A stretch of 64,000 bases of DNA from Notolepis coatsorum. Taxonomy: Eukaryota > Chordata > Actinopteri > Aulopiformes > Paralepididae. The stretch lies in NCBI GenBank assembly GCA_963971535.1, contig OZ020593.1, forward strand, positions 14,003,057-14,067,056, given 5' to 3'. The notes below the pieces were generated by a model. That model ran no database searches. It had not been told where the DNA came from and saw nothing but the letters and a program-made list of their open reading frames with translations. Of the stretch, positions 11,096 to 20,789 are shown piece after piece (the stretch's first letter is position 1; the number at the start of each line of letters is the position of its first letter). Both the position numbers and the translations under genes were made by a program.

Positions 11096-11214
11096 GTTGT
11101 TGTGATGTGAACATTAGTGTGTTTTATTCTAACAATTATATTTTCAGTTTGACATTCAGTTCAGTTGCTGTGTTAGCCAGAGGGAGATGCGGTTGCCTCC
11201 AAATCTGCCCTTAA
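11096..11214 (+). repeat. 119-bp direct repeat, copy B
   Basis: Second copy of 8104-8222. The unique sequence GCCATTAGGCTACAG continues immediately after it, so removing the LINE and one repeat copy restores a continuous flank. Confidence 0.85.
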
Positions 11215-11831
11215 AGCCATTAGGCTACAGTGCTACTAGTTGGTCAATTATTATTTTGGAGTGCTATTTGTCCGGTTTGCGTGTATGCTTTTAGCTTTTA
11301 GCATACACGCGTCCGGCGTGGTAAAAGCTGCTAGGAGTTTCCTCCTACTGGCCTAGCTCTCAGGGTTCACTGAGGTACTCAAGCTCCCTTACCACGACAA
11401 GGTGAACAGTCAAAAGGGAGTTATTTATTTCTTTTTTCTCTATATATTTTTTCACTCCTGAGCCTAAAAGTGTGAGCTCCATGGGCTCACAAGGCTGGAC
11501 GGAGGGCACGGAGGCCAGGGTGTGTTTTCCTCCGTGCGGTCGGATCACTTATCATTTTCATTCAGCATGAAAAAAAAAAAGTATAAAACGACTAATTGAT
11601 TAACAAAGTGTTGATCGACTATGACCAAACCAACCAATTAATCAACTAATCGACTAATCCCCTAAATCCTTGAACACAACAAATATAGTAATCACAATGT
11701 TGTACTGTATGTGTAAAAACACCGGATGCATCTGCTACACGCTCTTCTCTACACCTTTGTTGTATGACATTGAGTAAGTAGTGTATGTACAAACAAAATA
11801 AAGTTCATAATAAACCAAAAGAAACTAATTG
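11215..11831. other. No gene; hairpin and AT-rich sequence
   Basis: A perfect hairpin lies at 11279-11310 (GCGTGTATGCT, loop, AGCATACACGC). Near 11590-11665, repeated ACTAATTGATT/CGACTAATC motifs resemble the interior of a decayed hAT-type MITE. No coding domain was recognised. Confidence 0.4.
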
Positions 11832-12240
11832 TTAAAGGAACACGCCAACATTATGGGAAATGTACTTACCATAGATACCAATGTCCTCTCTGTGCGTTCA
11901 GTAGAAAGCTAATCGGCTGCAAGCTAGCCTAGCTTAGCGCAATGAATGGAAGCAAGCCTAGCTCCAATGTACCCCCTCCAATGTACAATTCCCGCCCCCC
12001 CCCCCCCCCCCCCCCACCCCCATCTGGTCTGCATCCCCTTAACAATTGTGTGTATTGAGCTGTACTGTATTGTACCCATTCTGCAATCTGGTAATACAAT
12101 TTTCAATCAATCAACCAATCAATCAATCAAGCTTAAAACTCCAGGAGATATGTTTTTGGCAAACAGCTGCATCCACTTCTATTAATTTGTGCTAAGCTAG
12201 GCTAGCTTGCAGTTCCTATAATGTTGGCATGTTCCTTTAA
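11832..12240. mobile_element. TIR element flanked by TTAA, interrupted by a LINE end
   Basis: The termini are inverted (TTAAAGGAACACGCCAACAT at 11832; ATGTTGGCATGTTCCTTTAA ending at 12240). An inner block also pairs (CAAGCTAGCCTAGCTTAGCG near 11920 with GCTAAGCTAGGCTAGCTTG near 12191). There is no ORF. The middle holds a truncated CR1-like 3' end (11960-12131) that inserted later. Confidence 0.7.
11960..12131 (+). mobile_element. CR1-like LINE 3' end nested in the MITE
   Basis: Shares CTGCATCCCCTTAACAATTG and CCATTCTGCAATCTGG with the other copies and ends in (AATC)n. It includes a C-rich run of more than 20 bases near 11996-12016. Its position inside the inverted arms dates it after the MITE. 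Confidence 0.7.
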
Positions 12241-12689
12241 CCAGATATATTGTACATATTAACTATACATTACATTATACACAATATAATGAGGACATGT
12301 TTAACCGCATGGCAACATGTAAACAGCACAGAGGAATGGAAGCTGGAATAAAAGTGTTCAGATCAGATCAACTCTATTTCATGCATATGAAACCGACAAA
12401 TTGAAATGATCCCTGTATCCGTTCCCAGATGGAACACATTTGGAATGGATTCAAGCATTTATTATTCGCAAACTTGAAGCAGATGGCTGGTTTGGATGAG
12501 TGATCCACTTCATTTCCTAATCTGGTCAATCTGTCTGGCGAGGTCCACAGAGTCGCATTATTACCGGCAAGTGGCGTTGAGTTCTTTAGGCTTTTATGAC
12601 AAACGGATGAAGTTGTGTCATTCAGAAGTGCTTTATTTCATTGCAGTCATCTTTCCAGGGGGCTCTGTGTCTGCGGCCCCAACTTATAT
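12241..12689. other. No gene recognised
   Basis: No supported coding region or repeat structure. Open frames are short and without motifs. Confidence 0.4.
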
Positions 12690-13010
12690 CTCAATTATGC
12701 AATTATGTGAATCCCTACCCTCCTTCAAAACCGCTCACATAGAGCACATACGGGAGGCTGCAATTCTAAACTGGCCCCCGTAAATGTCCAAACCCCCCCT
12801 CCCACCGTACAGTTTCCTCCCCCTTGTATGTATATTATCTGTTAGGATCTCTGTTTAACAGTACTGTATGTTTGCATATCTTGTATGTCACAAATGTAAC
12901 AGTACTGTTTACCTGTATGTCATGTATTGTCATAAATGTCATGATATATATCTGTCTATCTGTATGGCCCCCGTAAATGTCGAAACCCCCCCTCCCACCC
13001 AATCTGTACT
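12690..13010 (+). mobile_element. CR1-like LINE C-terminus and 3' UTR fragment
   Basis: Encodes ESLPSFKTAHIEHIREAAIL then NWPP and a stop. This parallels the better preserved ORF end at 26353-27313 (ESLPTFKTALKEHLREAAIQ). The same family 3' UTR motifs follow, interrupted by a small internal duplication of GGCCCCCGTAAATGTC (12773 and 12966). Confidence 0.65.
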
Positions 13011-13163
13011 TGATGAGAATCAGAATCAGAAAGGTCTTTATTGCCAAGTAGTTTGCACATACAAGGAATTTGATTTGGTCGTTTGGAGCGACATTAACAG
13101 ACAGACAATTACGGTAGAATAAAATAAAAGGTAGAATAAATTAAAATGGAATATAGTCAAGTC
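13011..13163 (-). mobile_element. Probable LINE 3' tail (minus strand)
   Basis: GAATCAGAATCAGAAAGG, TCTTTATTGCCAAGTAG and the following bases look like the reverse complement of a LINE 3' end with an (ATTCTG)n tail. No coding part is attached. The family is uncertain. Confidence 0.4.
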
Positions 13164-13567
13164 AAGTCAGCTTTTTTTTATTTTCTTTTTATTATTTTTT
13201 TATTATTGCAAAACAAAAATTATTAAAAGTCAGTACTCAACACACAATGCATAATGAAACTTTCAGTAAAGGTGGTTAAAATATATGCAAGTACAGAAAC
13301 AAGATAAAACAAAAATAGTCTATAATAACATTTTAACCGTATACAGTGTATATCCAGCGAAATTACAATTATATAAATGTTAGTATATAATATACCCCTA
13401 ATACCTATTTTCTAAAACCCTACACACATATGCTCCAGCTCGAACCCCCCCCTCCCGGACCCCCTCTTGGATAGTACCTCCATTATCCCTCACTCCTAAC
13501 CAGACACTACCATTATAAGCTAGCTTTTATTCTCTCCACCACTTCTAACCACATTGACATTTTGGAT

Positions 13568-16150
13568 TCATTGAGACCCAGAATTCTTGCTGTAGATATT
13601 TCTTGATATATCACATCGAGATATGTAAGAAACCACACTTTTCGGCACATTTTTTCCGGTTGAAACCAACGTGATGCGATCAGTTTTTTTAGCTACTGTG
13701 ATACCCGATAAAACCAATCTCTTTAGTTGTGGATTCACTGCAAACTCAAAAACATCATTCAATAGTAATACCGAGGGGTGTACAGGTATATTCCAAGATA
13801 CGAGTAATGATAATTGTTGGGACACGTCTTTCCAGAATGCCTTAACTGGTGGGCAGTCCCAATACATGTGCATAAATGTTCCTTCGTCCCCATTTGTACA
13901 TTGGGAGCATTTGGAGTCTTGTTTAAGCCCCATTTTGCACAGCCTTATAGGAGTCAAGTATGTCCTGTGAATATAGTTCAGATTGATTTGTTGATGATCC
14001 GGGTTCCTTGATGTAAGTCGGACATTTGCCCAGGCTCCTTGCCAATCAAAGTCATTTTCCAGGTCTGGTATATCCCTCCTCCAGACAGTGTCTAGTTGAA
14101 GGGTTTCATACGAGGACGTTAGTAATTGATAATAAAAACCTGATAAAAAACCTCCCAATGTTTCTCTTTCATAGAAAAATTTGTGGTATCTGTGGTGTTC
14201 AATTGGTATGAGTAATGGAACACCGTGAGACCTCAGACAAAGTCGTAACTGTATGTAAAAAAGCCATGTGGACTCGGTGAGGTTAAACTTTGTGCATATT
14301 TCGACATAACTACAGAGGCCCTGGTTATTAAAAATATCCCCTAATGAGTGTATGCCTTGCTCTTCCCATATAGGGAATCTTATAGGGCGTTTTCCCATTA
14401 AGAGTGCATTGTTATTGAATATGGGAGTGTGATTATGCCATTCTTGAGGGTTAGGATATTTCTTTTGTGTTTCCCGCCATGTTCTGATTGCATGGGTAAT
14501 TATTGGGCCAAATTCTCGCTCACAATGCTTGATTGAAAGTTTAGTGTGTGCTATGTCTTTCAGTCTCTGTGGGGCTACTATGTTTTCTTCTAATTCTCTC
14601 CAAGATACCAAAGCCTGGGGGTCAAACCATATCTTCAGTGGTCTTAATGTGAAGGCCTTAAAATATTGTAAAAAATCTGGAACTGCCATGCCACCGTCTG
14701 CTTTATTTCTCTGTGCAGTGGATCTTTTTATGCGAGGTGGTTTGTTATTCCAAATAAATTTGTATGTGGAGGTTTGTAATCTTCTCCAGTAGCCCTCTGG
14801 AGGAGGTAACGGAAGCATTGAGCTGAAGAAATTGATTCTTGGTAATACATCCATCTTAACTATTGATACCCTTGCCTGTACTGAGTTTTTAAGTTTTGCC
14901 CACCTGTCCAGGTCGTCTTTGATTTTGTTCTGTATTTTTGTGTAATTGTGCTTCACCGTTTGTCTTATGGTGGGAAATATTTCCACACCCAAGCATCTAA
15001 AATGTTTGACCATGGGTATCGCACCTGGGAGGGTTGTGTCTTTTTTTGCACTGATGTTAAGAGGAAGAAAAGCCGACTTAGGCCAATTTATTTTAAATCC
15101 CGATAAATCACCAAAGTTCTCTATCAACTTGAGTATATGCGGCAATGTGTTGTTGGGGTTTTGCATGAACAATATTACGTCGTCCGCATATAAACTAATT
15201 TTATGTTGTGTGCCCTTGATTACTATTGGTTCTATGTGTTGGGATTGTCTTATAAATTGTGCTAAAGGTTCTAATGATAGATCGAATAGTCCGGGACTAA
15301 GAGGGCAACCCTGTCTGGCTGAGCGTGATACCGGAAAGATATCGGAGATGAATGTGCCTGTTGTAATCCTGGCCGATGGGTCCTTGTATAGTACTTTAAT
15401 CATATCAATGAATCCTTTTCCTAACCCCATCCTTTCTAATACTGCCCATAGAAACGACCATTCCAACCTGTCAAATGCTTTCATAGCATCCAGGGATAGC
15501 ATCGCCTTAGGTGTGGTGTCCTCTTTGTCTGCGTCTAGTACGTGCAGTATTCGCCTTATGTTATCATTGATCAGGCGACCTTTTATGAAGCCTGTTTGGT
15601 CCGGATGAACTAAAGACGTCATATGCTTTTGCAATCTGATGGCTAATATCTTAGAGTACAGTTTGACATCGGTTCCGAGGAGGCTTAAAGGTCGGTAACT
15701 ACCGCACTCAGTGGGGTCTTTGTCTTTTTTGTGAAGAACTGAAATGAGTGCGATATTTTGGTGTTTATGGAAGCTTCCCTCTTTGACTGAGTATAAGATC
15801 ATATTTAGTAATAAGGGTCCAAATATGTCCCAGCAAGAAATGTACATTTCTGATGGGATACCGTCAATTCCCGGAGCCTTGCCGTTTTTCATTCCGGATA
15901 TGGCCTTCTTGAGTTCTTCTAATGTGATCGGTGCTTCTAACTGTTTAGCGTCGTCCTCCGAAAGTTTAGGGAGAGTAATTTGATTAAGATATGTGTCTAA
16001 TTTGTCTTGATCAAAGGTCGTCTCTGAATTATACAAATCGGAGTAGAATTCTTTGAATGTATCGTTTATTATTTTGGGTTCTGTTACTAGAGCTTGTTGT
16101 TTCCTAATGGCAGTTATATCTGCAAATTTTGCATTAATTCTTAGTCGCAT
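13568..16150 (-). pseudogene. L1-Tx1 LINE reverse transcriptase ORF
   Basis: 860 codons. Motifs in order: GKAPGIDGIPSEMY (about residue 90), YRPLSLL (152), QTGFIKGR (185), LDAMKAFDRLEW (220), RQGCPLSPGLFDLSLEPLA (280) and the catalytic YADD (321-324). A carboxy region follows with CSQC and HMYWDCPPVKAFW (about 735-755), the Cys/His-type element of L1/Tx1 proteins. After AGITVAKK-like VLSGITVAKK the frame shifts near 13680, and the native ending (a LTYLDVIYQEIS-like segment) lies in another frame. The protein is therefore broken at both ends, although the RT active site is intact. Confidence 0.8.
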
Positions 16151-16152
16151 GG

Positions 16153-16899
16153 CTAATAGGTGACTAGGTTTAGATCCTTGGAAGTACTGCTGTTGTCTTG
16201 TGCTGCGTATTTTTGCAATTCCGATTTTTGTCTGTATATTGCTTTGATCTCTGTCTTTAGAATGTTAACTTGGTTTTCTAGTCTAGTAGAGTTGTTGTAT
16301 TTTAAAGAATTAAAAAGCGTTGAGTAAAGCGTTTCCATTTCAGACAGTTTTGTGTATTGATTTTTGCGCAATATGGAGGAAAATCTATCCGTGAAATCCT
16401 TGATCATACTCTTTACCGACATCCATAATATTCTGGGATCTTGCACCGAGTTTGCGTTATCCCGTAGGAATACTGTGAGAGCTTCTTTAATTTGTGTAAT
16501 GAATTCCTTGTTGTTAAGCAGCATAGAATTAAAACGCCATCTTGGGGCCCGGGAAGATAGTGTACCAAATGTTGCTTTCAGGATTAAGTAGCAGTGATCT
16601 GATAGCGCATTGGGTGTCATTTCCACTTCATATTTATCAAATATTCTCGGGGATGCAAAGACGTAATCAATTCTGGATAGTGTGTTGTGTCTCGCCGAAC
16701 GACAGGAGTACTTGCGGGTCATGGGATTAAGTGAACGCCATAAATCAATTACCCCTGTTGATTTTGACCAATCTTTTAATGCTTTAGATGCATTTTTTTG
16801 TTCGCTGGAAAAGGTAAGGTAAGTTTTGTCCATCCTTGGGTTCCAAATGGCATTAAAATCCGCACCTATTATATATGAGTACTCGGGATGGTTTAACAT
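16153..16899 (-). pseudogene. L1-Tx1 LINE endonuclease fragment
   Basis: 248 codons with YIIGADFNAIWNP (about residue 9), RIDYVFAS (about 76) and ALSDHCYLILKATF (about 97). These are the catalytic N, D and SDH elements of an APE-type endonuclease, followed by the linker to RT. The start of the domain is missing. The frame runs off into a stop at 16153, while the homologous continuation GSKPSHLLAMRLR is in a shifted frame. One small indel near 16195-16206 therefore separates it from the RT ORF. Confidence 0.75.
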
Positions 16900-16912
16900 T
16901 TCTCCGGTTACT

Positions 16913-17400
16913 CAGCTTTTTTTTTATCCGCTTTTTCTCCTCCTGTTTTTCTGTGTTTTTCTCCCATCCCAATTTAGTCGTTATGCCAATTCCCCCCTCC
17001 CCTTCCTGGTCGTTGCTCGCATGTGCCCCCCACTGGTCGGTCTAGGGAGCCCTGAAGTCTATCAGATGCTTCCTCCGATACATAGGAGACAGCCAGCAGC
17101 ATCTTTTCACCTGCCAGCGCGGACTCTCATTGGTGAGGTGTAACGTGTGGGAGGTCACACGACTACACTCACCATCTTCCTCCCCCGCTGTGCAGGCGCC
17201 CTGACCGACCTGTAGGAGTCGCTGTTTTTACAACGACCAGAATACCACCCCACCGGCTTCCCTCCCGCTGACTCCGCCAATTGAGCCAGTATGACGGCCG
17301 GCCCAAGCCGGCTGCCGGAGGCAACGCTGACAGCCGGATTCGATACCAGTGTCTCTCGCGTTGGTGACAAGCGCTTAGTCCGCTGCGCCACCCAGCCGCC
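16913..17400 (-). mobile_element. tRNA-derived SINE (family A), full length
   Basis: Read on the minus strand, it starts GGCGGCTGGGTGGCGCAGCGG at 17400, with an A-box-like segment and the B-box-like GGTATCGAATCC. A body of about 400 bp follows, ending GGATAAAAAAAA. The same body occurs at 21945-22415, 52301-52715 and 60624-61103. The 5' end touches the target-site duplication at 17402, and the A-rich 3' end touches the truncated LINE at about 16912. Confidence 0.8.
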
Positions 17401-17401
17401 T

Positions 17402-17700
17402 AAGTCAGCTTTATTTATATAGCATGTTTACAATGACTAAAAGCCACCCAAAGTGCTTTACAGGTAGAGCACAATAAAAAACACGTACAGTACAGTAACA
17501 AATAAAATACACTAAATTACAGTAAATAAGCATAGTACACTAAGAAACGATAGCAAGGTGCAATATAAAAAGAGGCAAGAAGTAATAAAATAGATACAAA
17601 AAGTCCAGAGTAACAGTTGACAGGCTAACTCTGATCAAAGGCCAGGGAGGAAAGGTGCATTTTAAGCAGCGCTTTTTAAAGCTGATCTAATGTGTGTGTG
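17402..17700. other. Possible LINE 3' end or decayed repeat
   Basis: AAGTCAGCTTTATTTATATA then a CCCAAAGTGCTTTACAGG motif resembles the reverse complement of L2/SINE tails (AAAGCACTTTGG-type). No coding sequence. A G-run of about 21 bases follows at 17707-17728. Confidence 0.35.
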
Positions 17701-17762
17701 TGCATGGGGGGGGGGGGGGGGGGGGGGGCTGCACCTTTATTGTACTAAAAGAACAATAGAAT

Positions 17763-18107
17763 TAGGGATGTCCGATATTATCGGCCTACCGATATTATCG
17801 GCCGATATCGGCATTAAAATGTGATATCGGAAAATATCGGTATCGGTTTTCAAAAAAAATAAACATTTACATTTCTATAACCTTTATTTACCCAGGCAAG
17901 CAAGTAAGAACAAATTATGGTTTTATTTATTGTCAAAAGTATGCATAATGTTGTGTTAATTCCACAACAAGAGATATGTAATGTTTATTACCTGAAATTA
18001 TTCCATTTTTTGGGGGGGAAACCCTGCATATATCGGTATCGGTAATTAAGAGTTGGACAATATCGGTATATCGGTATCGGTAAAAAAGCCAATATCGAGC
18101 ATCCCTA
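17763..18107. mobile_element. hAT-like MITE with 8-bp TSD
   Basis: The termini TAGGGATGTCCGATATT and AATATCGAGCATCCCTA are inverted, and the interior is rich in TATCGG repeats. It is flanked by the 8-bp duplication AATAGAAT at 17755-17762 and 18108-18115. An 8-bp TSD with TAGGG-type termini is characteristic of hAT elements. No ORF. Confidence 0.85.
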
Positions 18108-18480
18108 AATAGAATAGAATTATAAAACAAAATAGGCCAGGGCTGTACAATTGTGCACGATGTAGTCGAGTATATACACCGATTAGAATAAAAATAACAA
18201 TACAGTGGGATGGGATAATTAGCAGGGCTGTGCAATTGAGCTACTGTGCAAAAAGTATGAACAGTTTTGAGTGTGTGTATAAATATCTAGTCCAGAAAGG
18301 GTGTGTTGATGTCATGATCTTCCTGTAGCTGCTGCTGTCAGTCGTCCTTGTCATTTCTTTTCATTTCTTTTCACTGCATCTTTGCTTCAAATCCCTCGAA
18401 GACGACTTCAAATCCACATAGAAACACCTTTTTTTTTTGTGATAATTTTTTTGCCTTTTCATTTTTCCTTTTTACATGAA

Positions 18481-18618
18481 AACAAAACACAACACAATAC
18501 AGTGTGACACAATACACAAGACATCACAGGACAGTACTTCAACAATAATAATTACAATAACGACAAGACAATTAGAAATAATACAAATAATAAATACAGA
18601 ATATAAAAATCTAATTAT
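18481..18618. repeat. About 140-bp direct repeat, copy 1
   Basis: Starts AACAAAACACAACACAATAC and ends AATCTAATTAT. Repeated at 19028-19167 with a few substitutions and one small indel. Part of the LINE 3' UTR. Confidence 0.85.
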
Positions 18619-19027
18619 TAGGGCTGTCAAAGTTAATGCTTTAATTTTGGAGATTAATTCAAATTATTTAAAGCATTAAAATAAATTAATCTAGATTAAT
18701 CTATGGAGTGAAAAATGTTAAATTTTAGCGCCGCGGATATAAGAAATAGGTCTAGCTGAGTCAATGTTGAATGTTTTGTTGAACATTTGTATTTCACAGG
18801 AGAGAAACTGTATTCAATGAAAGCTATTAAAATAGTCTTTGAATCTAAATATACTTTCTTTGTGTTGATTTTACATTAATTCCATGATTTTACTCAAGTA
18901 AATATATGTTACAACAAGCTTCGGTCTTAAGTAGAAAAATGCTATTTTTAATCTAGATGAATCTAGATTAATTACAGAAAATGGTGAGATTAATTAGTAA
19001 AACATTTTTAATCTATTGACAGCACTA
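18619..19027. mobile_element. hAT-like MITE (TAGGGCTGTCAAA family)
   Basis: Termini TAGGGCTGTCAA and TTGACAGCACTA are inverted; the interior is rich in AATCTAGATTAAT. The same family recurs at 32136-32931. Unlike the others it has no 8-bp TSD; instead it sits exactly between two 140-bp direct repeats. Confidence 0.75.
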
Positions 19028-19167
19028 AACAAAACACAACGCAATACAGTGTGACACAATACACAAGACATCACAGGACAGTACTTAATTACAATAATAA
19101 TTACAATAACGACAAGACAATTAGAAATAATACAAATAATAAATACAGAATATAAAAATCGAATTAT
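19028..19167. repeat. About 140-bp direct repeat, copy 2
   Basis: Second copy of 18481-18618. The LINE 3' UTR continues on its far side. Confidence 0.85.
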
Positions 19168-19419
19168 ATTATCACAGACACCCCTCAAAAGACATTCCCT
19201 CCCCCACTCCCACCCCTCCACCCCAGGACCCCTCAGGACCAACATCCCGACCCCGCTTCGCCGCTAGATCATTACCGTCTCGGCCGCTGAGGCCCACAGT
19301 TCGATGTTGGATTGCCCAACTCCAATCACCCGAGCGAGCGGTGGAGATCTCCATGTAAATGACATCCAAAAGTGTCAAAGACCAATTGGCCGTTGTGAGT
19401 TTCTCAGGTTGTTTCCACC

Positions 19420-19782
19420 TATAGGGTTGGGCACCGAAAACCGGTTCTAATAGGAACCGGTTCCTAACTTCTGGTTCTGGAACCGGAAGTAACATATTTG
19501 CATTTCGGAAAAACATTTTTAAAATTACTTTGTTAATTAATACCCTAGTTACAGTACAGCAACCAAATGAAACTGTATCAAGTCAACTGAAAATGTGAAT
19601 AGTATGAATTTTTTATATTTTTTTCCAAAAAAATATAAAATTCTCCTGCGAAATAAGCTGTGACCTGTTTTGACCTCCTGCACCTCAAAGAATCGGAAGC
19701 GAGAATCGTTTAGAACAGGAATCGATATGGAGAATCGGAATCGGAACCGGAATCGTTCAAATCCAAACGATGCCCAACCCTA
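19420..19782. mobile_element. hAT-like MITE with 8-bp TSD
   Basis: Termini TAGGGTTGGGCACCG and GATGCCCAACCCTA are inverted, with AACCGGTTC-rich subterminal repeats. Flanked by TTTCCACC at 19412-19419 and 19783-19790. It splits the L1-Tx1 fragment between its MRWK and QPEKLTTANW segments, so it is younger than that LINE. Confidence 0.85.
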
Positions 19783-19935
19783 TTTCCACCTCATGGCTAT
19801 CAGTTTCTTGGCTGCTGTAACGCCCGCCAGAATGATTCTTCGTTGCTGTATGGAGGCCGGCAGTAGTGATATATCATTTAGAAGCAGTGTTGCTGCTGCA
19901 AGTGGAGTTGTCAGGTTACATTATGTTTTAAAAGT

Positions 19936-20528
19936 TTAGTTGTCCAAAAGCGAGCCACCGGTGGACATTCCCAAAACATGTGCGGCGGCGTCGCTGCTGT
20001 CGCGCGGCGGGTCGGTGATGCTGAGCACCAGGGTGCCGTTCGTCTTCCTCGCCCCCCGCCCGCCGAAGAGGCGAATAGGGGGGAAGGATTTCAACGCGGC
20101 ACCCTCCGCCGCCGCCGCCGCCTCCGCCTCCGACGGCGGCTCGGGCGAGGAGGGCCCCCCCCCCCCCCGGGACGCGGCCTCCGGCCCCCACACCACCACC
20201 CTGCTCCACCGGCGGCGTCGCTCGGCCGGGAGGCGGCGCTCGGCCGCCGCCGCCGCACTGCCGCCGGGGGGGAAGGAGGGGGCTTCGGCGCCGTCGGGGA
20301 GGGGTGCGACGCCGACTCTCGCGCCGCCGCCCCTCCTCCGGTTCCCTACGCCGGACAGGCAGCGCGCCAGTGCCCTCTGACCCCAGATCAGCAGGGTGAC
20401 CAGGTCCCTCTTGAAGCAGGTGTTGAGGGCGACGTACACCAGAGGGTTGCACACAGAGTTGCTGAAGCCCAGGATCTGGACGGCGCTGATGAGCAGGAAC
20501 TCGGAGTTCAGGTCGAGTTCCAGTTGCC
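19936..20528 (-). CDS. qrfpr: Receptor terminal exon: TM7 and C-terminal tail
   Basis: The acceptor is TCTCCCAG before GGCAACTGG (phase joins exon 5). The exon encodes a short ECL3, TM7 with SAVQILGFSNSVCNPLVYVA (NPxxY as NPLVY), a helix-8-like FKRDLVTLL, then a long tail of about 145 residues. The tail is very GC-rich, with poly-Ala and poly-Gly runs, clusters of Arg and a late segment RKTNGTLVLSITDPPRD. The final 14 codons (HVLGMSTGGSLLDN) and the TAA stop at 19936-19938 are read out of frame from L1-Tx1 LINE sequence that starts at about 19982, so the native C-terminus has been replaced. The seven-helix core is untouched, so a functional receptor is still possible. Confidence 0.85.
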
Positions 20529-20789
20529 CTGGGAGACGGGATAACAAGGACACACGGTGTCATATGGATGTGAAGCGAACCGGTCTGACAGTATATAAGT
20601 GCATCGTCCGTGAGCCACCACTCGAGGCAGAGTGGCCGTGTGTGTGTTCAGTATGTTATATTTGAAATTTTATTTGAAGGATAAACCCCTTGAGATATGC
20701 TATCTCGTTTTCGAGGGGGTCCTTATGCAAATATGGGTGGTGGTGGGGGTGGTGCTGTGGAGTCTTTGCTTAAATACAAATTCATGTTC

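Larger units (their letters stand above)
13175..16912 (-). mobile_element. L1-Tx1-like LINE, 5'-truncated (copy 1)
   Basis: A minus-strand LINE with an A-rich 3' tail (a T-run on the plus strand from 13172). It retains the end of the endonuclease domain and the whole RT domain with a long C-terminal region. Its 3' side abuts AAGTCAGCTTT (13164-13174). The same 11 bases recur at 17402-17412, beyond a SINE fused to the LINE 5' end, so LINE plus SINE share one target-site duplication. Confidence 0.85.
18429..19982 (-). mobile_element. L1-Tx1-like LINE 3' fragment (copy 3), joined to receptor exon 6
   Basis: In the LINE frame, minus-strand sequence below 19982 reads HMFWECPPVARFWTTKLLKH, then LLLNDISLLPASIQQRR, AGVTAAKKLIAMRWK and LTLLDVIYMEISTARSGDW. 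These match in order the C-terminal regions of the two other L1-Tx1 copies here (HMYWDCPPVKAFW near 13830; AGLTAAKKMLVMRWKPP near 47040). The 3' side ends in an A-rich tail near 18430. It was later invaded by MITEs at 19420-19782 and 18619-19027. Its 5' junction lies inside the terminal coding exon of the receptor gene. No target-site duplication was found, so a deletion or rearrangement may have accompanied insertion. Confidence 0.8.

Noticed and set aside
19978-20544. 188-codon plus-strand ORF opposite the receptor tail
   Set aside because: It is the shadow of the GC-rich receptor exon; the minus strand has splice sites and TM7 motifs.
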